From Leadbetterella sp035299025 (GTDB taxonomy: Bacteria > Bacteroidota > Bacteroidia > Cytophagales > Spirosomataceae), in contig DATGXK010000018.1 in NCBI GenBank assembly GCA_035299025.1, forward strand, positions 124,001-188,000: DNA of 64,000 bases. The letters run 5' to 3'. Both the position numbers and the translations under genes were made by a program. The notes under the pieces were generated by a model that did not search any database, was not told the DNA's origin, and saw only the letters and a list, made by a program, of their open reading frames with translations. Positions 54,158-63,395 of the stretch are shown in pieces. How positions within the stretch are numbered: the first letter of the stretch is position 1; every line of letters starts with the position of its first letter.

Positions 54158-55378
54158 TTAATCTATGAAATCAAGGTCTTTATTGTAGCTTTCGTCGAGC
54201 TTATAAATAGACCAGATTGCCCCGGCAAAGACCATTGCCTCTAGAAATAGTAAAGTATTTAAAAAACTATGGAAGAATTTATGATTTAGATAGGGTATAA
54301 CCAGAGAGAAGATAAAAACTGACGACCTCGCAAATGAGAACAGCAGAGTAGTGGCACTTGCTCTACGGTTTGTACCGTATTGTTCTAATGCAAAAATGAA
54401 AAATTCAAAAAGGTAACCAGAGAAAATTCCATAGAGTGTAACTATTGTATAGAAATATTGAAAACTAAGCATCCCATGTCTGCCAAAATAATTGTTGATA
54501 CTTGTGGTCAGACTAATGAGCAGAAGAGCAAAAATGCAAATCTTGATAATCAACTTTCGCGATTTGAATTTGTGCGTTAAAATAGGAATAATAATAAAGC
54601 CAAAAATAGCTCCTACACCAAAGCACATCGTTAAGGTGTTCTTTTCAACAACAATTTTGTATTGTTCATAAATATCTGCGGTAAGAAATATTGATCCAGC
54701 AGTAATAACGTAAATGGGTAACATACACAAAAGAAGCAAATAGAATTTCCTATTCGTTAAGGTTTGACGAACGCTATCCAAGCTGTCATTCTCATGTTTT
54801 ATTTTTAGAAATAGGTCCGATTCGAAAGATGCAAATCGAGTTAACATAATGAGCATACTACCTAATCCCGAGTAAATATAAATATCTCTCCAGGAGTAAA
54901 TTTTACTCGAGATGCTCAAAATTATTACAGCAATACACCCCGACATCGCTATAATCCCCACTAAAAGGCTGTTTTTCTTTCTTTCAAATAGCTCACTTAC
55001 CAAAACCATTCCAATGCCCAATTCTGGTGCCAAACCAAATCCTGTTATAAATTTTAATAATAGAAAAAGGTAATAATTGTTTACCAAACCACCTAAAAAA
55101 GTGGCAAATGAATAGGTAAAAACTGAAACCAATAGTATGAATAATCTACTTTTTTTATCGACCCAAAAACTAAATACCAAGGCCCCTACGAGTATACCTA
55201 AATGTTGAATAATGAGTAAATACAAGTTGGCGTCTACTAAATTGGCAGGAGAAAATCGCAAATCTAGAAATGGTGGATCGCTAATTACATAAGGCAAATT
55301 GACAATGAACGAATTTGAAAAATAGCCCAAAATGGCCATAATCAAAGTTATGTATTTGTTTTGAATTTTATTTTTCAT
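54158..55378 (-). CDS. MFS transporter
   Basis: A 406-residue inner-membrane transporter with about 12 TM segments. The conserved loop between TM2 and TM3 reads FSFWVDKKSRLFIL (variant of GxxxDRxGRR), and the TM4-TM5 region has GFGLAPELGIGMVLVSELFERKKNS, characteristic of the sugar/organic-acid porter branch. ATG at 55378 (MKNKIQ) is favoured; the open frame to 55462 would add 28 atypical residues. It is divergent from murE. The substrate is not evident. Confidence 0.85.
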   Translation of the reverse strand: MKNKIQNKYITLIMAILGYFSNSFIVNLPYVISDPPFLDLRFSPANLVDANLYLLIIQHLGILVGALVFSFWVDKKSRLFILLVSVFTYSFATFLGGLVNNYYLFLLLKFITGFGLAPELGIGMVLVSELFERKKNSLLVGIIAMSGCIAVIILSISSKIYSWRDIYIYSGLGSMLIMLTRFASFESDLFLKIKHENDSLDSVRQTLTNRKFYLLLLCMLPIYVITAGSIFLTADIYEQYKIVVEKNTLTMCFGVGAIFGFIIIPILTHKFKSRKLIIKICIFALLLISLTTSINNYFGRHGMLSFQYFYTIVTLYGIFSGYLFEFFIFALEQYGTNRRASATTLLFSFARSSVFIFSLVIPYLNHKFFHSFLNTLLFLEAMVFAGAIWSIYKLDESYNKDLDFID

Positions 55379-55524
55379 TGAAAGGTTAAAGTTTTTATCA
55401 GAAAGGGTGTTGTAAGATAAAGTAAGTTTGAATAACAAAAATAGTAAATTTTCATAATCCAAGACTTCATTTTTAACTATTCATTGGAATTACTAAATTA
55501 TCTTTACAACAAAATCATTATCAG

Positions 55525-56976
55525 ATGCTCCTAAGCGAACTTTTATATACAATTCCCATCAAATCTGTATCAGGAATAACGGATATAGAGATATCAAAAA
55601 TAGAGTTTGATTCAAGAAAAATTGAGCCCAATACCTTGTTTGTTGCCATTCCGGGTACGCAGGTCGACGGCCACAATTTTATCGAAAAAGCTATAGATTC
55701 GGGTGCCACCGCCATACTTTGTGAGAGATTTCCGGAGCTATTAAAAGAGAATGTTACTTATATTTTAGTTGAAAATTCGGCCAAATGTATGGGCATTGCG
55801 GCTTGTAATTTTTACGGGAATCCGTCCAAAAAACTGACTTTGGTAGGTGTCACTGGTACAAACGGCAAAACCTCTATTGCGACTTTACTTTTTAATCTTT
55901 TTAGAAAATTGGGCTATAAATGCGGCATGCTTTCTACCGTGCAAAATCAGGTAGAAGATGAGGTGATTCCTTCTACGCACACCACGCCAGATTCTGTCAA
56001 AATCAATGAGTTATTGAGCATAATGCAGCAAAAAGGCTGTGTCTATGTCTTTATGGAGGTGAGTTCCCATGCCGTAGAAATGCAGAGAATTTCGGGTTTG
56101 AGTTTTGCAGGTGGTATTTTTACCAATATCACACAAGATCATTTGGATTTTCACTTGACGTTTGACAATTACATAAAAGCCAAGAAGGGCTTTTTTGATA
56201 TGTTACCCAAAACTGCTTTTGCCCTTACCAATGCCGACGATAAGAATGGCAAAGTAATGCTACAAAATACTGCTGCCACAAAGTATTCGTATTCATTAAA
56301 AAACATAGGAAACTTTAAAGGCAAGGTGATGGATTGCGGCCTTTTTGGGTTGCAAATGGATGTAAATGGCCAGGAAGTTTGGTTCAAACTTATTGGGAAT
56401 TTCAATGCTTACAACCTCTTGGCGGTATATGGATCGGCTGTGCTTTTGGGAGAAAATTCGGAAAATATACTTACCATTCTTTCTGAACTCAAGCCACCTC
56501 CGGGACGTTTTGAGCAGATTTTGGCTGCAGATCGTCGTGTCGGAATTGTAGATTATGCCCATACGCCTGACGCTCTCGAAAATGTTTTAGAAACTATCAA
56601 AGACCTCAGAGAAGGCAATCAAAAAGTGATAACCGTAGTAGGTTGTGGCGGAAATAGAGACAAAGGCAAGCGGCCATTGATGGCCAAAATAGCCTGTGAA
56701 TTGTCTGATATAGTGATACTTACATCTGATAATCCGCGTAATGAAGAGCCAGAGGATATTTTGGCAGATATGCAGGCAGGCGTGAGTATTACCCAAAGAC
56801 GAAAAGTGTTGCAAATCACCGATAGGAGGGAGGCCATTAAAAAGGCCGCTGAATTGGCGGGTTCTCAGGACATTATTTTGGTAGCAGGCAAGGGGCACGA
56901 AACTTACCAAGATATTAAAGGCGTAAAAAACCATTTTGATGATAAAGAGGAGTTAGGTTTGGCGTTTGGTTCATAA
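55525..56976 (+). CDS. murE: UDP-MurNAc-tripeptide ligase (meso-DAP-adding)
   Basis: A 483-residue Mur ligase that adds meso-diaminopimelate to UDP-MurNAc-L-Ala-D-Glu in peptidoglycan synthesis. It has an N-terminal UDP-binding domain (1-100), ATP-binding GVTGTNGKTS (about 111-120), the central domain with FTNITQDHLDFH, and a C-terminal domain with the DAP-specific DNPR motif (LTSDNPRNEEPE). It lies outside a division/cell-wall cluster: no mraY, murF or murD is adjacent. Identification is secure, and the isolated position is notable. Confidence 0.96.
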   Translation: MLLSELLYTIPIKSVSGITDIEISKIEFDSRKIEPNTLFVAIPGTQVDGHNFIEKAIDSGATAILCERFPELLKENVTYILVENSAKCMGIAACNFYGNPSKKLTLVGVTGTNGKTSIATLLFNLFRKLGYKCGMLSTVQNQVEDEVIPSTHTTPDSVKINELLSIMQQKGCVYVFMEVSSHAVEMQRISGLSFAGGIFTNITQDHLDFHLTFDNYIKAKKGFFDMLPKTAFALTNADDKNGKVMLQNTAATKYSYSLKNIGNFKGKVMDCGLFGLQMDVNGQEVWFKLIGNFNAYNLLAVYGSAVLLGENSENILTILSELKPPPGRFEQILAADRRVGIVDYAHTPDALENVLETIKDLREGNQKVITVVGCGGNRDKGKRPLMAKIACELSDIVILTSDNPRNEEPEDILADMQAGVSITQRRKVLQITDRREAIKKAAELAGSQDIILVAGKGHETYQDIKGVKNHFDDKEELGLAFGS

Positions 56977-57021
56977 TACCCCGTTTAAGGTTTCTATAAA
57001 TTTATAAATTCTACCCAAAAT

Positions 57022-58218
57022 ATGATACATACTATGCGTTGGTTTGGTCCCAACGACCCTGTTAGTTTAATGGATATTCGCCAATCGGGTTGCACAGGTG
57101 TAGTGTCCGCCCTACATCAAATAGCGGTTGGGGATGTTTGGACAGAAGCCGCAATTCAGGAAAGAATAGCGATTGTCGAAAAGGACAATGATAAGTTTTC
57201 CGAACTTCAGTGGTTGGTGGTAGAAAGCCTGCCCGTGCATGAAGATATCAAAAAGGGGCTGCCGACCAGAGAAAAGTATATCGAAAACTATAAGATTTCA
57301 CTTAGGAACCTTGCAAAATGTGGCATCAAAACCGTTTGCTATAATTTTATGCCAGTGTTGGATTGGTCTCGTACCAAGCTCGACTACAGCATGCCGGACG
57401 GTGCCAAAGCTCTGCGGTTTGTGTGGACAGATTTCGCTGCATTTGATTTATTTATTCTAAAAAGACCTGGCTCTGAAAATGCTTATAGTGAAGAGGTTAA
57501 GCTGGCTGCAAAATTAAGGTTTGAAAACATGAGCGAGGCCGAAAAGGCCGAACTTCAGAATACAGTTTTGTTGGGTTTACCGGGTTCTATGGAGGCATTT
57601 CATTTAGAGACTTTTCAAGGGCTTTTGAATAATTATGCACAAATTGGTGCTGATGAGTTAAGAGCGAATCTGCACTATTTTGTTTCTCAAGTGGCACCTT
57701 TTGCTCAAGAATTAGGGATAAATCTTTGCATTCACCCTGATGATCCACCTTTCCCGCTTTTGGGATTACCCCGAGTGGTGAGCACAGAGCAGGACTTAGA
57801 AATGTTGATGAAAGCAGCCGATGTAAGAGCCAATGGCATAACGTTTTGCACGGGTTCTTTAGGTGTAAGAGCCGACAATGATTTGGTGACTATGGCTCGA
57901 AAATTCGCAGACAGAATTCATTTTGTGCATTTGCGAACCACCAAGCGTGAAACCGAGTATGATACTTTGGTATTTCACGAAGCCGCTCACTTGGCAGGAG
58001 ATGTAGATATGTACGGAGTCATTTCTGAGATTTTGAAAGAAGAAAAACGCCGAATTGGTCAGCCAGATGCCCAAATACCGATGCGACCTGACCACGGCCA
58101 CCAAATGTTGGATGATTTGCAAAAAACAACTTATCCTGGCTATTCTGCCATAGGTAGACTCAAAGGCTTGGCCGAAATTCGTGGAATGGAGTTGGCGATA
58201 AGTAGGAATTTGAGCTGA
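57022..58218 (+). CDS. uxuA: D-mannonate dehydratase
   Basis: A 398-residue enzyme that dehydrates D-mannonate to 2-keto-3-deoxy-D-gluconate in glucuronate breakdown. The N-terminus MRWFGPNDPVSLMDIRQSGCTGVVSALH is typical. The metal-binding residues are in NLCIHPDDPPFPLLGLPR, TFCTGSLG and the C-terminal MRPDHGHQ. Length and order of motifs match the family. No uxuB or kdgK is in the window, so the pathway is scattered. It is separated from murE by 45 bp and ends 1 bp from the convergent lipoprotein gene. Confidence 0.96.
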   Translation: MIHTMRWFGPNDPVSLMDIRQSGCTGVVSALHQIAVGDVWTEAAIQERIAIVEKDNDKFSELQWLVVESLPVHEDIKKGLPTREKYIENYKISLRNLAKCGIKTVCYNFMPVLDWSRTKLDYSMPDGAKALRFVWTDFAAFDLFILKRPGSENAYSEEVKLAAKLRFENMSEAEKAELQNTVLLGLPGSMEAFHLETFQGLLNNYAQIGADELRANLHYFVSQVAPFAQELGINLCIHPDDPPFPLLGLPRVVSTEQDLEMLMKAADVRANGITFCTGSLGVRADNDLVTMARKFADRIHFVHLRTTKRETEYDTLVFHEAAHLAGDVDMYGVISEILKEEKRRIGQPDAQIPMRPDHGHQMLDDLQKTTYPGYSAIGRLKGLAEIRGMELAISRNLS

Positions 58219-58219
58219 G

Positions 58220-59233
58220 TTATCGTTCAAGAAGCCCAGTCATGTATAAATCAAATCCTCCTTTTCCTCCTGGTCGATTGGATGAGAATATCATTAAAGG
58301 GTAATTGAAATCTGTTAAGAACGGAATAATTGGTCTATACTCATCATATTTTGTATTGATTCTGGGACCTGCATTTATAGGATTTGAGATAACCCCGTTC
58401 ACAATGTTACAATAATAAATGTCAAATCCACCAAATCCACCTGGTCTATTTGAAGTAAAAATCAGAAGGCTTTCACTATAGAGAAAAGGGCATTTGTCAT
58501 CGTAACCCTTTATAGATAATTGATTTAGTATTTTTATATCAGGATTTTTAGGGGAAAGGATTTGGCTTTTTAGGTCGGTTTGATAGGTAGTTTCGTTTTC
58601 TCCAATTTTAGAATGAAATATGTCGAAATCTCCATTTCTATCTGAACAAAAGTATATTTCGTTCCCCTGAAAATTTACAAATGGATAAGCGTCATTTTTT
58701 TCTGAATTCAAATAATCCAAATCCACCTTTTCCGGTAATCCCTTTGTATTGGTAAATATTGTTTTGATATCAAAATGCCCTTTTTCATCATCAGCATAAA
58801 AAAGAAATTCAAATTTTGGTGATTTGTCAAAAGTTATGAGATTGTATTTATTTATTACATAAGGACCAAGAACGTTGAAATCTCCATTGATTATCTGTTC
58901 AAAATTGGGGATAAAATTATTTACACTAAAAAAGTCCAAATTCCCATTGGTTGATTTTACCAAATAAGGGTAATTTTTCTTTTCATTATATTCCAAAGCT
59001 GCATGAAACCCTACCAAATTGAAATATTTCTTCTTCTCTCTTTTTGAAGAAAAAGTGAGATAGAACTCCCCAAATCTATTTGCTGGTAGGGTAGAATTAT
59101 AGTCGTCAAATTCAGAATTGAAGTCAGATAGATTCACAACTTCTTTCATGAATTTACCATTTCTATCCTTTAAAATCGGCCAACATCCTAAAATCGTAAT
59201 GGAAGCTAGAATTAAGATAATAATTTTCCTCAT
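58220..59233 (-). CDS. PD40-repeat lipoprotein
   Basis: A 337-residue lipoprotein with lipobox ITILGCW (Cys17). It contains at least three PD40/WD40-like blades: YFCSDRNGDFDIFHSK, FTSNRPGGFGGFDIYY and FSSNRPGGKGGFDLYM. The SNRPGG.GG.D(I/L)Y pattern is typical of Bacteroidota envelope lipoproteins, often linked with OmpA-type proteins. Here there is no OmpA C-terminal domain. The ends of this gene and uxuA are only 1 bp apart. Probably an outer-membrane-anchored scaffold; function unknown. Confidence 0.85.
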   Translation of the reverse strand: MRKIIILILASITILGCWPILKDRNGKFMKEVVNLSDFNSEFDDYNSTLPANRFGEFYLTFSSKREKKKYFNLVGFHAALEYNEKKNYPYLVKSTNGNLDFFSVNNFIPNFEQIINGDFNVLGPYVINKYNLITFDKSPKFEFLFYADDEKGHFDIKTIFTNTKGLPEKVDLDYLNSEKNDAYPFVNFQGNEIYFCSDRNGDFDIFHSKIGENETTYQTDLKSQILSPKNPDIKILNQLSIKGYDDKCPFLYSESLLIFTSNRPGGFGGFDIYYCNIVNGVISNPINAGPRINTKYDEYRPIIPFLTDFNYPLMIFSSNRPGGKGGFDLYMTGLLER

Positions 59234-59301
59234 GTGGTATTTTTAATTGAAAACGCCAAAGTCATACCGTTAGTATTTTTTAGAAAAAAGAAGAGGGAAA
59301 G

Positions 59302-59643
59302 TTAATTCCCTAATGCTTCTCCATCAAAAACTATCCCTTCCCAACCAAACTTTATGAAATTCCTAATATTCTGATGGTCAGTTCCGTCTGGGTTTTCCAA
59401 AACATCGATTCTATAATAATCGCCAAAGCAAGCAAGTGTTTCTTCTTTGGTTAGATTTTGTTTTTTTGCGAACGAAAACACTTTGCACGAGCCATTATTT
59501 TGGTTGGCTTCGTTTATGGTTTCTCCATTTTTGAATGCCGTCGGAGTGAAAGTGAAATTAGCATCCACGGTTTCTATAATTTCTGAAAACTGAATGTTTG
59601 CTGGCTGTGTTTTGATTTTTTCTACTAATTCTGCTACTGTCAT
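59302..59643 (-). CDS. HopJ-type III effector-like protein
   Basis: A 113-residue cytoplasmic protein of the HopJ family, named after a Pseudomonas effector but widespread in free-living bacteria. Diagnostic segments are FSEIIETVDANFTFTPTAF, NQNNGSCKVFSFA, CFGDYYRIDVLENPDGTDH and NFIKFGWEGI. The full family length is present. No secretion signal or type III system is present here, so the effector name should not be taken literally. It lies 24 bp downstream of a DUF4177 gene. Confidence 0.85.
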   Translation of the reverse strand: MTVAELVEKIKTQPANIQFSEIIETVDANFTFTPTAFKNGETINEANQNNGSCKVFSFAKKQNLTKEETLACFGDYYRIDVLENPDGTDHQNIRNFIKFGWEGIVFDGEALGN

Positions 59644-59667
59644 TTTTCTATTTTGTTAATATTTTGA

Positions 59668-59868
59668 TTAAAAAGTGGCTTCTCTTTTGAAAAACAACAC
59701 TATTTCTTTTGTACTTCCTTGGTGCGAGTTGGTTTCTACCGCTGATACCATTTCCCAACCTTCTTGGCCTAAATTATTCAATTTTGAGGTAAGATCTATT
59801 TCATTCACTTGAGGATTCCAAAAGCCTTCTTGGGTAGTTTTGATAACTTTGTACTCGTATTTTTTCAT
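59668..59868 (-). CDS. DUF4177 small protein
   Basis: A 66-residue protein matching the DUF4177 pattern: KKYEYKVIKT at the start, LNNLGQEGWEMVSAV in the middle and a final strand EIVLFFKRE. It is cytoplasmic with no signal. It is co-directional with and immediately upstream of the HopJ-like gene, so the two form a small operon. Function unknown. Confidence 0.85.
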   Translation of the reverse strand: MKKYEYKVIKTTQEGFWNPQVNEIDLTSKLNNLGQEGWEMVSAVETNSHQGSTKEIVLFFKREATF

Positions 59869-59949
59869 ATTCTTGCAAGTTTTAAATGCTTTTTGACATC
59901 CATTTTTTTTTGTTTGTGATTCTTAATCCATTTTATGTGAATGCTATTC

Positions 59950-59987
59950 CACAAAGTTGCACAAAGGTTTCACAAAGTAACACAAAG
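59950..59987. repeat. Four CACAAAG repeats at 10-11 bp spacing
   Basis: CACAAAG starts at 59950, 59960, 59971 and 59981, one copy per helical turn, in the spacer between the CLC gene end and the DUF4177 start. It could be a helically phased binding site or a decayed repeat. Confidence 0.5.
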
Positions 59988-60023
59988 TTTTGGTGCCTTT
60001 TGGGTCAAAATTAACCATGAATT

Positions 60024-61298
60024 TCACAATTCTTGAAAGTTTTTTCCCTCATGTTCTTTATAGTTTCTATGTTTCGTTTCTCCTATTATTTGTTTGGTAT
60101 AAATGCTGTTGTGTCCTGAAAATAAGTAGGCTGTAACCACTGTCACGGCTATATAGACGGCTGAATCGGCTCCGAAAAGCTCAATTCCGAGCATAATACA
60201 AGCTAATGGCGTATTGGTTGCTGCGGCAAAAACCGAGACAAAACCCATACCAGCCAAAAGATCCAAGGGTAAAGGTATGAGATAAGCCAATGCATTGCCC
60301 AATGTTGCCCCAATGAAAAACAAAGGTGTTACTTCGCCCCCTTTAAATCCCGCCGCTAAGGTGAGAATTGTGAGAGCCATTTTGAGAGCAAAGTCATAAT
60401 ATGGCAAAGCTTCTGTAAAAGAAGCCAAAATGGTGGGAATTCCCAAGCCAATATATTTTGTGGAGCCAATTAGCCAAACAGCCATGGCCACTATTATTCC
60501 TCCAACAAATGGTCGCAAAGCCGGAAATGAGATTTTGGATTTAAACAAATATCCAACTTTATGAATAGATTTGCTGAAAACCGCAGCACAAAATCCGAAG
60601 AATACTCCGGATAAAATACTGTATAGGAGGGTTTTGAAGTCTAGTTCAGGAATATTAGAAATGCTGTAATGCGTGTGTTTAGCTTGCCATAAGTTGGTGA
60701 CCAGATCTGCCAGAATAGCTGCTAAAAATGCCGGAAAAATGGCATTGTATCTCATTTTACCTGTTCTCTGAAACTCTATGGCAAAAATAGCTCCAGCCAA
60801 AGGGGTACCGAAAACTGAACCAAAACCCGCCGCCACAGCCGAAATAAGCAATGTTTTTCTATCTTCTTTTGATAGTTTTAGTGGTTTGCTTAGCTGGTCA
60901 CTCAATGAGCCAGCCATCTGGAGGGCTGTGCCTTCACGGCCAGCTGATCCACCAAACAAATGCGTGATCATGGTTCCCAAATATATAAAAATGGCCATTT
61001 TTAAAGGTATGGTTTCCTTGGGCTCATGTATATTTTCTAATAACAGATTGTTGCCAGCTTCGACATCTTTTCCAAAGTATTGATAAGCAAGTCCTACTAC
61101 CAAACCAGCTATGGGTAGTAATGGGATAAGCCAAAGATTGGATTCTCTGAGGTTGGTTACATAATCGAGTGAAATGAGGAACCCAGCGGAGGCAGAACCT
61201 GATAAAATTCCGATAAAGGCGGTGATAAGTGTCCATTTTAGCACGTATGGCAAAGCTGGATATTTGGAGAAGAAACTTACGACGTGCTGTTTGATCAT
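60024..61298 (-). CDS. CLC-type transporter, fluoride-exporter-like
   Basis: A 424-residue CLC membrane protein. The usual GSGIP motif is replaced by GNNLLL (82-87), and the gating motif GREGP is GREGT (120-124, Glu122 kept). After GTPLAGAIFAIE the second 'inner' glutamate of chloride/proton exchangers is Phe176. These are features I associate with the CLC-F branch of fluoride/proton antiporters, not with chloride channels. No fluoride riboswitch-like motif was recognised in the 148-bp upstream spacer. No cystathionine-beta-synthase domain is present. Confidence 0.85.
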   Translation of the reverse strand: MIKQHVVSFFSKYPALPYVLKWTLITAFIGILSGSASAGFLISLDYVTNLRESNLWLIPLLPIAGLVVGLAYQYFGKDVEAGNNLLLENIHEPKETIPLKMAIFIYLGTMITHLFGGSAGREGTALQMAGSLSDQLSKPLKLSKEDRKTLLISAVAAGFGSVFGTPLAGAIFAIEFQRTGKMRYNAIFPAFLAAILADLVTNLWQAKHTHYSISNIPELDFKTLLYSILSGVFFGFCAAVFSKSIHKVGYLFKSKISFPALRPFVGGIIVAMAVWLIGSTKYIGLGIPTILASFTEALPYYDFALKMALTILTLAAGFKGGEVTPLFFIGATLGNALAYLIPLPLDLLAGMGFVSVFAAATNTPLACIMLGIELFGADSAVYIAVTVVTAYLFSGHNSIYTKQIIGETKHRNYKEHEGKNFQEL

Positions 61299-61408
61299 AT
61301 CTGCATTACTCTATGCCAAGAATAAATGTAGGGCCTAGAAATTATTTAAAATTTTGCTGTAATTCTTAAGCAAAAACTTCATTTATCTGCAGTAAAGATA
61401 ATCAATAT

Positions 61409-61430
61409 ATCGGTTTTAGGAAAATCCGAT
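61409..61430 (-). other. Short stem-loop upstream of the CLC gene
   Basis: ATCGG...CCGAT with TTTT/AAAA inside (one bulged A, 3-nt loop). It lies between the NRDE gene stop (61447) and the CLC start. It lacks a T tract, so a terminator is doubtful. Confidence 0.3.
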
Positions 61431-61446
61431 TGACCGTGAAGAATTT

Positions 61447-62163
61447 CTAATATATGATGAAACGATTGCTGGTATTGTTGGTTAAGTTGTTGAAATAAAG
61501 GTATTTAGAATTAGGGTAAATTTCGATTTGCGTGATACAAACCGTTTCTATTCCTTCTTCTCTTTTGAGTTTTATGCTGTCTCTGGGGTCTTCTTTTCCA
61601 CCATTTTGGTGAAATTCAAGGATATTTTCACTTGAAATATCGAGGTTATGCTTCTGCAAATGATCAAAAAACCAAGACTTGCGTTTCTCCACGGCCGACT
61701 GGTCGTAAAGTGTTGCTGATGACCATATTAATGAATTTTCTCCATCATACTGATTCATGTATTTTTCTCCGGAACACCACTTAATCTCAGATATTTCTGA
61801 ACGGTCGTCGTTCTTAAAAAGCACGAGGGTGAAAGGCTCCATTTCTTCAAACAAAAAATTATCAAAAAAAGTATGTGGGTTATTCCATTTTAAGAACTCC
61901 AAAATAACCTGCCCTCTGCTTTGTCTGTAGTTTTTGGCCACTTTATGTTTTTTATTGCCTCCATTCAGCAGCACCAAGGTGTAGCATTTGGTAGTAGCTA
62001 TCCAAGTTCCTTTTGAGCTGGGATCTATCGGACAAAACACCTCTACACCATTAATTTTTAATTTTTTGGGCGGTATGGCCATGGGCCTTTGAATGTTTTC
62101 ATCACGATTGGAGGTCACAATAAACCCCTTGTTGGCAACCGGAACATAAGTTAAGACGCACAT
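61447..62163 (-). CDS. NRDE-family protein
   Basis: A 238-residue protein of the NRDE/TANGO2 family. It begins MCVLTYVP with Cys2 as the putative Ntn-type nucleophile, followed by the name-giving TSNRDEN motif (near residue 20) and GTWIATTK. Biochemical role is poorly defined; a cytoplasmic location is expected. Its first 13 bp overlap the end of the DinB-like gene, pointing to translational coupling. Confidence 0.88.
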   Translation of the reverse strand: MCVLTYVPVANKGFIVTSNRDENIQRPMAIPPKKLKINGVEVFCPIDPSSKGTWIATTKCYTLVLLNGGNKKHKVAKNYRQSRGQVILEFLKWNNPHTFFDNFLFEEMEPFTLVLFKNDDRSEISEIKWCSGEKYMNQYDGENSLIWSSATLYDQSAVEKRKSWFFDHLQKHNLDISSENILEFHQNGGKEDPRDSIKLKREEGIETVCITQIEIYPNSKYLYFNNLTNNTSNRFIIY

Positions 62164-62663
62164 GATTTTTCCATTTGATTTTCACGATATTTTACCGTTG
62201 AGTCGGCCACCCCGAAGTTTTTATCTAGTTTAATATCAGGACATAAAGTGGTTATTCCGATTTTTATTAAGGCGAAGTGATGTATCGTATGTTCACCTAA
62301 ATAGATGAGTTCGCGTTGATAGCTCGTATTTAGGAAGACTTCTTCGTTATTTATGTTTTGTTTGAAAATTACCTTTTTGTTAAAGTCTAAATTCAACAAC
62401 TGGGACTTTAAAATTTCTAAAACCTCTTGTGTGTAAACGGGCGAATTCTCAATTAAGAGATTTCTTTCTCTTTCATCATAGTTTACATATTCTTTGTCAG
62501 AAAAAAGGCAAATATAGAACTCTATAATATGCCTAACGTGCTGTCCTATAGAGCTTCCGCTTAATATTTCAAGCTTCTCAATGAAGTCATCATGGCTGAT
62601 TTGTTGGGTAATTTTTTCTATTTCCAACAAAACATTGAGGTGGTATTTTATAAAATTATCCAT
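62151..62663 (-). CDS. DinB-family putative metal-dependent protein
   Basis: A 170-residue four-helix-bundle protein of the DinB/YfiT superfamily. Conserved His residues for a metal site occur in SIGQHVRHIIEFY (near residue 40) and GEHTIHHFALIKIG (near 130). Length is normal. These proteins are often thiol- or metal-dependent transferases, and the substrate is unknown here. It overlaps the NRDE gene by 13 bp and follows the barrel-like gene by 9 bp, so the three may form one transcript. Confidence 0.85.
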   Translation of the reverse strand: MDNFIKYHLNVLLEIEKITQQISHDDFIEKLEILSGSSIGQHVRHIIEFYICLFSDKEYVNYDERERNLLIENSPVYTQEVLEILKSQLLNLDFNKKVIFKQNINNEEVFLNTSYQRELIYLGEHTIHHFALIKIGITTLCPDIKLDKNFGVADSTVKYRENQMEKSCAS

Positions 62664-62672
62664 GCTTTTGAT

Positions 62673-63368
62673 TTACTTTTTGAGGTTTATAGCGTAGGAA
62701 ACAAAGGGCATCAAAGACTTATGTCTGAATCGGTCGTTTTCGTAGGTAAGAACTTGTTTTGTAGTGTACTCCATAAACTGAAAACTGAGCCCAAAGCGTA
62801 GGGCATTCTGGTTTTTTAGCGTTTGTTTAAAGTATAATTCAGAGTTTAGGCTTCCTATATCACTGTCTGAAATCAATAGGAGGTTAAATGGAGTGGGTGA
62901 GGCCGTTTGGGTGGTTTTGTTGAGCGATGGTGACTCGGAAGCTCTAAATATTCCGCTTTGTTTGCCGCCAAGCGTAAAACCCAGAGCATCAATGTTAAAT
63001 CCGATGGCTGATTTTTTAAATGAATATTGTAGAATAATGAGGGCATTGACAGAAACCAAAATAGACTTCGAGAAATTGATGGTGTCTATTTTTGCAGGAT
63101 TGTATTCGGTAAAAAATGCTGCCAAGCTTTGCTTTCCTGATGTCAACAATGCCGGTGCTGTTAAATATTCTTTTTCTCCACTGAAATAACCGTTGGCTCT
63201 TACTCCCCAGCCGAGTTGAAAGTTTTTCTTTTTGCCGAAATCGTACGTTTTTTGAAAAGATGCCGAGGGTGCAAATTCCTTTTTAGCGGCTACTGCCAAA
63301 TCGAGACTTTGCGACCAAGTTTTTGTAAAAATTAGGCACAGCAATAGCAATGAAATTGATTTTTTCAT
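62673..63368 (-). CDS. Exported beta-barrel-like protein
   Basis: A 231-residue protein with a signal peptide (MKKSISLLLLCLIFTKTWSQ). It has a beta-strand-rich body with Gly/aromatic alternation (GWGVRANGYFSG, GFNIDALGFTLGG, LRFGLSFQFMEY) and a final strand SLMPFVSYAINLKK. It is probably an outer-membrane protein of small barrel type. It sits 27 bp after the DM13 lipoprotein gene on the same strand. DM13-type lipoproteins are often next to such proteins, but the function is unknown. Confidence 0.65.
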   Translation of the reverse strand: MKKSISLLLLCLIFTKTWSQSLDLAVAAKKEFAPSASFQKTYDFGKKKNFQLGWGVRANGYFSGEKEYLTAPALLTSGKQSLAAFFTEYNPAKIDTINFSKSILVSVNALIILQYSFKKSAIGFNIDALGFTLGGKQSGIFRASESPSLNKTTQTASPTPFNLLLISDSDIGSLNSELYFKQTLKNQNALRFGLSFQFMEYTTKQVLTYENDRFRHKSLMPFVSYAINLKK

Positions 63369-63395
63369 GATGTTTATTTAGGATTAAAGTTTTGA

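Noticed and set aside
61299..61446. Possible fluoride riboswitch upstream of the CLC gene
   Set aside because: The conserved crcB-motif elements (GGNGAUGG and the matching CC-rich arm) were not recognised on either strand; only a short bulged hairpin is present.
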